The translations under genes and the position numbers were made by a program. Below the pieces are notes generated by a model, which was not told the origin of the DNA, did no database searches, and was given only the letters and a program-made list of their open reading frames with translations. A DNA stretch of 39,659 nucleotides from Thiotrichaceae bacterium (GTDB lineage: Bacteria; Pseudomonadota; Gammaproteobacteria; Beggiatoales; Beggiatoaceae): NCBI GenBank assembly GCA_026991885.1, contig JALXAQ010000219.1, forward strand, positions 1 to 39,659, written 5' to 3'. The first letter of the stretch is position 1, and each line of letters begins with the position of its first letter. Below are positions 32,908 through 39,659 of the stretch, one piece after another.

Positions 32908-33771
32908 ATGGCCCATAGTAGTTCTAACTGTCCAATTTGTAACAATGTAGGTGATCTAATTGGGCAAACTATAGCAACGCCTAATGTTGGATGCCATGAA
33001 ATATTAAGGTGTTCAAAATGTGACCATCAGTGGATTCCAAAAGTCGCGCTGGAATTGCTAGAATTTGCAACAATAGATGTTGAATTTAGGAATACAATAG
33101 GACATGGAAAATGGGTACTTAGCCAGCTACCTAAGGCACTTATAGAGAAACCATTGCTTCGAGTTTTAGATGTTGGATGTTGGGATGGTGCTCTGTTAGA
33201 TAGCCTGCCTAAAACGTGGAGACGGCATGGTGTTGAAATAAATAAGAAAGCGGCGTTTATCGCTGAACAAAGAGGAATAAAAGTAACAACTGAGCCAATA
33301 GAAAGCGCATCGCTAGAAGTCGAGTCATACGATCTCATTTTAATATTGGATGTTTTGGAACATTTAGAAAAACCTATAATTGTATTTGATAAAATATCGA
33401 AGCTTTTAAGGCAAAATGGCTACCTATTTGCGTTCACGGGAAATTCTATGTCAGTTGGTGCTCGTCTCTATGGAGGGGGATGGTACTATTATAATTATCC
33501 AGAACACCTATCATTTTTCTCCCCGTCTAGTATGCAGGTGGCTTTAAATAAGGTTGGTATGAGTGTCGTAAATATTTCAACTGAAGCACATTATAACTCA
33601 CGGTTTTTGCTTGCTTTGAAAAATATTTTTAGTCGTCTATCAGGGCAAAAAATGGTCAATAATGTTGGTCTTCCTAATCCGACTTTATTGAGAGATAAGC
33701 TGCGACTTGCTTTAAGTAGGAGCCTAAAGTGGAGAGATCATTTAGTCGTTGTAGCAAAAAAGGAAAAATAA
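32908..33771 (+). CDS. Class I SAM-dependent methyltransferase with N-terminal zinc ribbon
   Basis: A 287-residue protein. Residues 8-38 hold two CxxC pairs (C8, C11, C35, C38) that may bind zinc. Motif I is VLDVGCWDG (86-94), and LILILDVLEHLEKPIIVFDK is the central motif. This layout is common among sugar and O-antigen methyltransferases. GGAGG lies before the ATG. Its stop overlaps the next ATG (TAATG at 33769-33773). Confidence 0.83.
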   Translation: MAHSSSNCPICNNVGDLIGQTIATPNVGCHEILRCSKCDHQWIPKVALELLEFATIDVEFRNTIGHGKWVLSQLPKALIEKPLLRVLDVGCWDGALLDSLPKTWRRHGVEINKKAAFIAEQRGIKVTTEPIESASLEVESYDLILILDVLEHLEKPIIVFDKISKLLRQNGYLFAFTGNSMSVGARLYGGGWYYYNYPEHLSFFSPSSMQVALNKVGMSVVNISTEAHYNSRFLLALKNIFSRLSGQKMVNNVGLPNPTLLRDKLRLALSRSLKWRDHLVVVAKKEK

Positions 33772-34895
33772 TGCATATACGTTGGGTAACATGGTGGCCT
33801 GCGCCATATTGGGTTGACCGATTTAATTTTTTGACCACTATCAAGGGTATAGATTTTGAGGCGATTTTTTTAGCCTCTGATTCTGCCGTTCAAGATTGGA
33901 GATTAGATCTGAATGCTTGTAAGTTTCGTTATAAAATACTTAGCCAAAAGCGCGATCAATCTGGATATTTTCGCCCCAAATTAGGAATACCTAACCCGTT
34001 TCCTTTGCTTAAAGGAAAATTTGATGTATTGATAATGACCTATGCTGACATAAGCTGTATAGCTGCGGCTCTTATATGTATTGCTATGAAAAAGCCTTAT
34101 TATTTGTTTGTAGCAAACAATAAATATGATTTGAGAACAAGGGCGAAGAAAAAGGAATGGTTGAAAAAATTTTTGTTTCGTAGAGCAAGTGGCATTTTAG
34201 CCACCGGACCACATCAGAAGGAGTATGCGCTGCAATATGTTGATGATGAAACTAAAGTCTTTATTATTGGTAATCCTTCGCAAAAGTTAGAGACTTTAGA
34301 TGTTCATACTCCCCCGCCGCTACGTGAAAAATTAGGATTGGATAGCAAGAGAATTGTGCTACTCTATGTTGGAAGATTAAGCCAAGAAAAGGGACTCATG
34401 ACGCTGATTAATGCGCTTGAAATAAACGGTAAGCGTGGTTTACGCCCCTATTTAATATTGGTAGGTTCTGGCACATTCCAAAAGCATTTGGAGTCTGAGG
34501 TTACAAAACGTGGTTTGGAAGTGAAATTTTTGGGCTTTTTAGCCCCCAATGATCTGATAGAATGTTATTCTACCGCAGACATTTTTATTCTACCAAGTCT
34601 CAGTGAGCCTTGGGGATTGGTAGTCAATGAAGCAATGGAATTTGGTTTACCGTTGATTCTTTCTAACCATGTTGGCTCATCACCGGTTCTTTTGAAAGAT
34701 AAAGAGAATGGATTTCTTTTTTCGGCGGGCAATGTACAGGAATTGTCAAACTGCATTGAACTCTTATGTAGCAATGAGGTTCTAAGACGTGAAATGGGGC
34801 AGTGCTCAAAAGAAATGATAAAAAAGCATACAATACAGAACTGGGCTGACTCTGTATTAAATGCTCTGAAAAGGCAACAAAGCAAATGGCATTAA
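33771..34895 (+). CDS. Family 4 glycosyltransferase
   Basis: A 374-residue GT-B enzyme. The C-terminal Glycos_transf_1 domain has LLYVGRLSQEKGLMTLINAL, LVGSG, KFLGFL, and the donor-binding SLSEPWGLVVNEAMEFGLP with both glutamates of E-x7-E. The N-terminus starts MHIRWVTWWPAPYWVDRF. The ATG at 33771 has AAGGA upstream and overlaps the methyltransferase stop; the frame upstream of it is overlap only. It overlaps the FkbM-like gene by ten bases. Confidence 0.88.
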   Translation: MHIRWVTWWPAPYWVDRFNFLTTIKGIDFEAIFLASDSAVQDWRLDLNACKFRYKILSQKRDQSGYFRPKLGIPNPFPLLKGKFDVLIMTYADISCIAAALICIAMKKPYYLFVANNKYDLRTRAKKKEWLKKFLFRRASGILATGPHQKEYALQYVDDETKVFIIGNPSQKLETLDVHTPPPLREKLGLDSKRIVLLYVGRLSQEKGLMTLINALEINGKRGLRPYLILVGSGTFQKHLESEVTKRGLEVKFLGFLAPNDLIECYSTADIFILPSLSEPWGLVVNEAMEFGLPLILSNHVGSSPVLLKDKENGFLFSAGNVQELSNCIELLCSNEVLRREMGQCSKEMIKKHTIQNWADSVLNALKRQQSKWH

Positions 34896-35638
34896 AGAAT
34901 GTGATAATCAAAGCGATAGAACTCGCCCTGAATCCGCGAGAAATTTATGCATTATTAACTTGGCCAAAATTTTCTCTGACTTCATACCGTATGCTGTCTG
35001 CATTAAAGCTGCAATGTCTCAAACCTAAAACCGTCATTGATGTGGGTGCCAATATTGGGCAGTTTGCAATTGCAGCGGCAAAATTATTTCCCGACATACA
35101 AATACATTCCTTTGAACCACAGCCCGAAGCGGTGACGCTTTTCAAAAAGCATGTACGCAAGCTCAAACACATCACAGTATATCCGCTGGCATTGGGCGAC
35201 AATGAGGGAGAAATCGCATTTCATGTTAATGCCGATAATCGCTCAAGTTCTATTCTCCCACTTGCTGAAGCTCATCGTATTGCCTTTTCTCATGCACAGG
35301 AACTCAAGACGGTTCCAGTGAAAATTTCTACACTGGATAAGATATTCAATTCTATAACACTTGAACCGCCTGTTTTGCTCAAACTTGATGTACAAGGTTA
35401 TGAGCCAACGACGCTGTGTGGTGGGCGAGAAACATTGAAGCGGGTTGACTATGTGATTTTAGAAACGTCATTTAAACCGATGTATGAAGGGGAAATGCTA
35501 TTTATGGACATTGTGCGTTTGATGGAACAATATGATTTTCATTTTCAGCGCCCGGTTGGCTGGCTTTCCGATCAAAACAACGGTGAATTCTTGCAAATGG
35601 ACGCTTTGTTTGTACGACAACAGTCTAATTGTCGTTAG
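34886..35638 (+). CDS. FkbM-family SAM-dependent methyltransferase
   Basis: A 250-residue O-methyltransferase-like protein. TVIDVGANIGQFAIAAAKLF is motif I, IHSFEPQPEAVTLFKKH the acidic strand, ALGDNEGEIAFHVN the next, and LLKLDVQGYEPTTLCGG the conserved FkbM signature. The family methylates sugars or other small molecules and is common in glycan loci. The target is not known. Confidence 0.87.
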   Translation: MALKNVIIKAIELALNPREIYALLTWPKFSLTSYRMLSALKLQCLKPKTVIDVGANIGQFAIAAAKLFPDIQIHSFEPQPEAVTLFKKHVRKLKHITVYPLALGDNEGEIAFHVNADNRSSSILPLAEAHRIAFSHAQELKTVPVKISTLDKIFNSITLEPPVLLKLDVQGYEPTTLCGGRETLKRVDYVILETSFKPMYEGEMLFMDIVRLMEQYDFHFQRPVGWLSDQNNGEFLQMDALFVRQQSNCR

Positions 35639-35660
35639 TTTTCTATGGGAGTTATCTTAA

Positions 35661-36392
35661 ATGAGTTCAACCGAATTTTGGAATAATATTTTTTCACAAA
35701 AACAGGAAGGTGCATATAGCCGTATAGAGATGCCTGATCTGAAAAATCCTGTGCTACAAGCTGCGTTAAGCCATTTTGGTAATATTAAAGACAAGTCGAT
35801 AATTGATTTAGGCTGTGGAAGGGGGGCTACATCACTTTTTTTTGCATATCATGGTGCTAATGTAATTAGCATTGATCTGAGTGAAGTCGCAATAAATAAC
35901 TTGGTTAAATATTGTAATGAAAACAACATATATAATATTAGGCCAATTCAAATGTCAGCTTTAGAAATATCAAATCTTGGAGAAGTCGATTTCATCTTTG
36001 GCTCTATGATATTACATCATCTTGAGCCGTTTGAAAAGTTCACTTCCATTTTAAGAGACAGCTTGAAAAAAGAGGGCAAAGGATTCTTTTGGGAAACGAA
36101 TGCACGAAGTAAATTACTGCTCTGGTTCAGGAAACATGTTGTCGGCAAGTTTTTTGTGCCAAAATATGGCGATGAAAAGGAATTTCCTTTAACACCAGAT
36201 GAAGTTAATATGTTAAAAAGATATTTCAATGTGGAAATAGAATTTCCAGAACTCGTTTTTTTCAGGATGATATCTACCTATTTATTGCGTGGCCATTTTT
36301 TCAAGCAATTTCAAGAAATTGATAAGTATTTATTTAAATTTAAATCTCTTAGAAAGTATAGCTATAGGCAATATTTATATATAGAAAAATGA
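35661..36392 (+). CDS. Class I SAM-dependent methyltransferase
   Basis: A 243-residue protein. IIDLGCGRGATSLFFAYHG is motif I, VISIDLSEVAINNL the acidic strand, and FIFGSMILHHLEPFEKF the post-motif. A C-terminal region rich in Phe, Lys and Tyr has no clear match. GGGAG precedes the ATG. The stop overlaps the next start (ATGA), so it works with the following glycosyltransferase. Confidence 0.82.
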   Translation: MSSTEFWNNIFSQKQEGAYSRIEMPDLKNPVLQAALSHFGNIKDKSIIDLGCGRGATSLFFAYHGANVISIDLSEVAINNLVKYCNENNIYNIRPIQMSALEISNLGEVDFIFGSMILHHLEPFEKFTSILRDSLKKEGKGFFWETNARSKLLLWFRKHVVGKFFVPKYGDEKEFPLTPDEVNMLKRYFNVEIEFPELVFFRMISTYLLRGHFFKQFQEIDKYLFKFKSLRKYSYRQYLYIEK

Positions 36393-37612
36393 AGATATTA
36401 ATCAGTAGTCTCTATTTCCATCCCGATCATAGTGGGATTGCGCTATACTCATCAGATTTTTCATTTTATCTGAAAAAATCCGGTTATGACGTTAATGTTG
36501 TGACCGGATTTTCATTTTATCCTAAATGGGAAAAAGCGGAATCTGACAAGAATAAATTCTTTCGTAAAGAGGTTGTTGATGGGGTAAATATTTTTAGAGG
36601 CTATATTTATGTGCCTACTAAAGTGTCAACCCTTAAGCGTATCATCCAAGAAATGTCGTTTATCTTGTTTGCCTTTTTTAATTTTTTTCGGGTTGGTAAA
36701 AGTGATGTAATCGTTTTATTTACCCCTCCAATAACACTGGGGTTAATTGGCGTTTTATTTAAAAAGCTGTGGAAGGCAAAGTTGATCATCAACGTTCAAG
36801 ACTTACAATTAGAAGCAGCAGATGCGCTTGGAATGATGAAGGTTGGTGTCATCCTAAAGATAGTTAATCTGATAGAAAAATATACATATCATCAAGCAGA
36901 CAAAATAGCCTCTATTTCGGATGGTATGTTATCGCTTATTCAAAGGAAAAATATTCAGGATGAGAAAATTTATTTTTGGCCAAATTGGATTGATGTACGT
37001 GAACATTCTGAGAAAGGACGGAAAGGCCATTTTTTAAAGCGTTATCCCGAATTAAAGGATAAAATTATTATCGGATATGCAGGGAATATTGGTATCAAAC
37101 AAGGATTATCGGTTTTGATTGATCTGGCAGTCAAATTTCAAGAAAAGCAAGAGATTGCATTTTTGATAATAGGAGAAGGTGCTGATTTGCCTAATTTGAA
37201 AGAATATGCGCTAAAACAAAACGCCAACAATGTTTACTTTTTACCGTTTTTAGATCAGTCAGGCTACTATGATTTCCTATCAGATGCCGACGTTATTTTT
37301 CTTTCCCAGAAAAAAGGGGTAGGAGACATCTACTTTCCATCAAAACTTCTTGGCATTATGGCGAAATCAAAGTTATTGCTTATTAGTGCCGAGCAGGATT
37401 CAGAATTATTTAAGGTGGTTAAGCAAAATCAGATTGGAATGACTGTTCCTTACAGTGATTTGGATGGATTGATTGGAGAATTAGATAGGGTTATCAATGA
37501 TAAAGAAAGCTTAACTTGTTATACTGAAAAATCCTTATCTTATGTTATGCAATACGATAGAAAGTTTGTATTGGATAATGTTATTAAGCAGATAATTAAT
37601 GAATCAGGATAG
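36389..37612 (+). CDS. Family 4 glycosyltransferase, WcaI/WbuB-like
   Basis: A 407-residue GT-B enzyme. Its start MKILISSLYFHPDHSGIALY, VVTGFSFYPKW and YVPTKVSTLKRI segments match the WcaI/WbuB branch, which adds fucose or fucosamine-type sugars to lipid-linked units. The C-terminal half has IIGYAGNIGIKQGLSVLI, LIIGEGADLPNLKEYA and FPSKLLGIMAKSK; the usual E-x7-E position is weak, as in WcaI relatives. It closes the long operon; a strong terminator follows. Confidence 0.85.
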   Translation: MKILISSLYFHPDHSGIALYSSDFSFYLKKSGYDVNVVTGFSFYPKWEKAESDKNKFFRKEVVDGVNIFRGYIYVPTKVSTLKRIIQEMSFILFAFFNFFRVGKSDVIVLFTPPITLGLIGVLFKKLWKAKLIINVQDLQLEAADALGMMKVGVILKIVNLIEKYTYHQADKIASISDGMLSLIQRKNIQDEKIYFWPNWIDVREHSEKGRKGHFLKRYPELKDKIIIGYAGNIGIKQGLSVLIDLAVKFQEKQEIAFLIIGEGADLPNLKEYALKQNANNVYFLPFLDQSGYYDFLSDADVIFLSQKKGVGDIYFPSKLLGIMAKSKLLLISAEQDSELFKVVKQNQIGMTVPYSDLDGLIGELDRVINDKESLTCYTEKSLSYVMQYDRKFVLDNVIKQIINESG

Positions 37613-37657
37613 GGGACAATTTAGGCAAGTGTTGATAGAAAGGGCACTGAAAAAAAA

Positions 37658-37695
37658 GCCGGGAATGAACGAGTTCATTCGCGGCTTTTTTTTTT
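37658..37695 (+). terminator. Rho-independent terminator after the polysaccharide operon
   Basis: A 13-base stem with one mismatch (GCCGGGAATGAAC and TTCATTCGCGGC, loop GAG) is followed by ten T (37686-37695) and preceded by a run of A. The flanking A- and T-runs make it able to work in both directions. It separates the operon from the wcaJ-like gene, which must therefore have its own promoter. Confidence 0.9.
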
Positions 37696-37748
37696 GGAAT
37701 CCTGCTACAATGAAAGATGATAATTGAAATTACAATGGAGAATATTTC

Positions 37749-39134
37749 ATGTCTGAGCTAGGATTTGTTCGCTCACATCAATCCACCATTGCCATCCTAC
37801 AACGCATCAGTGACCTGGGCTTATTAGTGGGGACTCTTTGGTTGTCCGTTTGGTTGACGGTTTATCCATGGTCTGACCAATACAGTGTTGCTGCCTTAGG
37901 AGGGGCGTTGCTGTATTTTTTATTAGCTGAAATCAATGGGATGTATGCCTCATGGCGTGCGGCAAGCTTTTTATATGAACTGAAGTGTGTTATATGGACT
38001 TGGTTTTGGGTGATACAAGCATTTTTGCTGGTCGCCTTTGTCACTAAGCTTTCAACAGAGTATTCACGTCAGGCAATGTTAACTTGGTTTGTCTTAGCTC
38101 CAGTGATTATTGGCTTATGGCGTTGGTTGATTTTAGTTTTATTAAGAAATCTACGGTTTTTCGGATTTAATATCCGCCGGGTTGCCATCTTTGGTGCAGG
38201 TGATTTGGGAAGACGATTAATGCAAACGATTCACAGCAATTCATGGATGGGTTTGGAGGTAGTGGGTTTTTATGATGACAAGTTGAAGCCTGAGACGCAG
38301 TTGGATTCAGTACCGGTGCTGGGCGATTTGGCGTCCTTAATAGAGGATGGGAAAAACGGACGTCTGGATCGGGTTTATATCGCCTTACCTCTCTGTGCTG
38401 AAAAGCGGATAAAAGATATCCTGTCAGCTTTGGCGGATACGGCTGTCACTGTGTATATGGTGCCCGATATGTTTGTGTTTGAACTGCTTCATAGTCGCTG
38501 GCAAAATCTTGGTGGGTTGCCGGTGATTAGTATTTATGGCACCCCATTACATGGTTTGGGTGGTTTGTTGAAGCGTGTGGAGGATGTGATTTTGGGGTTG
38601 GTAATTCTTGTCCTTATTGCGCTACCCATGCTCTTTATTGGCTTGGGGGTTAAATTCAGTTCGACAGGGCCTATTTTGTTTAAACAACGCCGATATGGTT
38701 TGGGTGGCGAAAATATCTGGGTTTGGAAGTTTCGTACCATGACCGTTTGTGAAGATGATGAGTCATTCACGCAGGTTACTGGTGACGATGATAGAATCAC
38801 AAAATTCGGTAAGTTTTTACGCCGTACCTCTTTGGATGAATTCCCACAATTTATTAATGTACTTCAAGGGCAAATGTCGGTGGTTGGTCCCCGCCCACAT
38901 CCCATCAAGCTTAATGAAGATTTTCGGCGGCGTGTTCCTAAATATATGTTGCGCCATGTGGTCAAGCCTGGCATTACTGGATGGGCGCAGATCAACGGTT
39001 TTCGTGGCGAAACCGATACACTCGAAAAAATGGAGAATCGCATTAATTATGATCTTTATTATATAGAGAATTGGTCTTTGTGGTTTGATCTTAAAATTAT
39101 TCTTTTGACGATTTTTAAGGGTTTTGTGAATTAA
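37749..39134 (+). CDS. wcaJ: Undecaprenyl-phosphate glucose phosphotransferase (WcaJ type)
   Basis: A 461-residue initiating transferase with the standard order: four membrane helices (about 20-130), a CoA_binding_3 Rossmann domain with AIFGAGDLGRR (146-156), a further membrane segment (about 280-300), and the catalytic domain. The catalytic domain shows FKQRRYGLGG, VWKFRTM, D363-E364 in TSLDEFPQF, SVVGPRPHP and KPGITGWAQINGFRGET. It puts glucose-1-phosphate (or galactose) on undecaprenyl phosphate and so starts the repeat unit. GGAG lies before the ATG. A TACAAT at 37706-37711 may be its -10 box, without a good -35. Confidence 0.92.
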   Translation: MSELGFVRSHQSTIAILQRISDLGLLVGTLWLSVWLTVYPWSDQYSVAALGGALLYFLLAEINGMYASWRAASFLYELKCVIWTWFWVIQAFLLVAFVTKLSTEYSRQAMLTWFVLAPVIIGLWRWLILVLLRNLRFFGFNIRRVAIFGAGDLGRRLMQTIHSNSWMGLEVVGFYDDKLKPETQLDSVPVLGDLASLIEDGKNGRLDRVYIALPLCAEKRIKDILSALADTAVTVYMVPDMFVFELLHSRWQNLGGLPVISIYGTPLHGLGGLLKRVEDVILGLVILVLIALPMLFIGLGVKFSSTGPILFKQRRYGLGGENIWVWKFRTMTVCEDDESFTQVTGDDDRITKFGKFLRRTSLDEFPQFINVLQGQMSVVGPRPHPIKLNEDFRRRVPKYMLRHVVKPGITGWAQINGFRGETDTLEKMENRINYDLYYIENWSLWFDLKIILLTIFKGFVN

Positions 39135-39479
39135 ACGGTATAGCGGCATTCTCGAAATAGGCACCTACAACTTCATTCAAACGCTCAACCAAATACAAAG
39201 GCAAAGAAATTAAAGGGTAGCTAACTTCTTTACGCTGTTTGTCAACATTAATAACTGTATTTATATTTCCGTCCAGTGCAATAACATAATCCACTTCTGC
39301 ATTGGATGAACGCCCTTCACGCAACCAGTAGGTTAATTCTCGATTTGGATCTTGAACCCGCATATTTAGGAAAGTCCTCACGATAGGTTTCGATAATCGA
39401 GTTATGGACTTCACTCACATCCCGATAACTACGAGTATCTGCAAAAAAAAATAGCCACCGCCTCGGGCATACCAGCTAC
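39115..39479 (-). pseudogene. Remnant of an AAA ATPase with DUF4143 domain
   Basis: On the minus strand three pieces of one family can be read in different frames. VAGMPEAVAIF starts at 39479. Then, after a frameshift in a T8 run, ADTRSYRDVSEVHNSIIETY and REDFPKYA follow. A further frame holds RELTYWLREGRSSNAEVDYV with a shortened SLPLYLVERL end. The ATPase domain and about 180 residues between KYA and RELTYWLREG are missing. It overlaps the 3' end of wcaJ by 20 bases. Such ATPases of unknown role are often mobile or toxin-like; this copy is dead. Confidence 0.75.
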
Positions 39480-39659
39480 AAAATAGTATATGTGAAATTG
39501 TAACACATAAGCCATATAATAGTTATTACTCTGTCCCTTGTGGTTGCCCGAAATCGAAATTATTTATCTGAACATCTATATGTTTTGAAATCATTTAGGC
39601 TCAGTATATATGGCTTTTTTTTTTTTTTAATTTTGTTATCATATCAGCGATCATAGGAC
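39480..39659. other. Intergenic right edge
   Basis: No gene is seen. A worn piece of the GGTTGCCC repeat lies near 39540-39551, and a run of about 15 T starts at about 39614 after TATATATGGC. Confidence 0.5.

Noticed and set aside
39115-39414. A complete 99-residue minus-strand gene
   Set aside because: Its first third is out of frame with the family sequence (SYRDVSEVHNS is in another frame), and it has an internal deletion.

Overview
The window looks like chromosome of an AT-rich gammaproteobacterium. The ribosomal-protein genes follow the gammaproteobacterial spc/alpha order from rplE to rplQ, and their protein lengths nearly match those of E. coli. Many small palindromic or degenerate repeats lie between genes, even between essential ribosomal genes, together with worn pseudogenes and a lone tnpB. 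That style is familiar from large filamentous sulfur bacteria (Beggiatoaceae/Thiotrichales), but the assignment is inference.

Layout. (1) 1-1349: a 21-codon gene start at the left edge (minus), then a decayed GmrSD-type (DUF262/DUF1524) nuclease pseudogene between two related repeat blocks. (2) 1350-5902, plus strand: a sugar-nucleotide module with a LegB-type 4,6-dehydratase, a nucleotidyltransferase, a PLP sugar aminotransferase and a phosphoglycosyl transferase fused to a truncated FlaA1/CapD-like half. A MITE-like element with an 11-bp target duplication lies in this module. (3) 5911-7665: a repeat array, then a minus-strand O-antigen ligase-like gene. (4) 7825-15801, minus: rplE-rpsN-rpsH-rplF-rplR-rpsE-rpmD-rplO-secY-rpmJ-rpsM-rpsK-rpsD-rpoA-rplQ. 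The operon is cut off upstream of rplE (no rplX or rplN), where a plausible new promoter is seen. (5) 16081-19257, plus: a ParM-like actin gene with a small basic/acidic ParR-like partner, then an AlbA_2-type putative regulator. (6) 19409-37612, plus: a long, tightly packed polysaccharide operon. It begins with a coupled acyl carrier protein, SDR reductase, AMP-forming ligase and GNAT set. Next come 3-amino-3,6-dideoxyhexose genes (FdtA- and FdtB-like), a Wzx flippase, glycosyltransferases, a Wzy-like polymerase, a UDP-sulfoquinovose synthase and five methyltransferases. A solo tnpB with a structured 3' RNA candidate sits inside it. A strong intrinsic terminator at 37658-37695 ends the run. 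(7) 37749-39134: a WcaJ-type initiating sugar transferase. (8) 39115-39479, minus: remains of a DUF4143 ATPase.

Taken together, most of the window makes one or two surface polysaccharides. Two initiating transferases (4565 and 37749), a flippase, a polymerase candidate and a ligase give a Wzx/Wzy-type route. The enzymes predict unusual sugars: a 4-amino-4,6-dideoxy sugar, a 3-amino-3,6-dideoxyhexose that may carry an ACP-delivered acyl group, sulfoquinovose and several methylated residues. No rmlA or rmlB is present, so dTDP-sugar precursors must come from elsewhere. No tRNA, rRNA or CRISPR array was seen.
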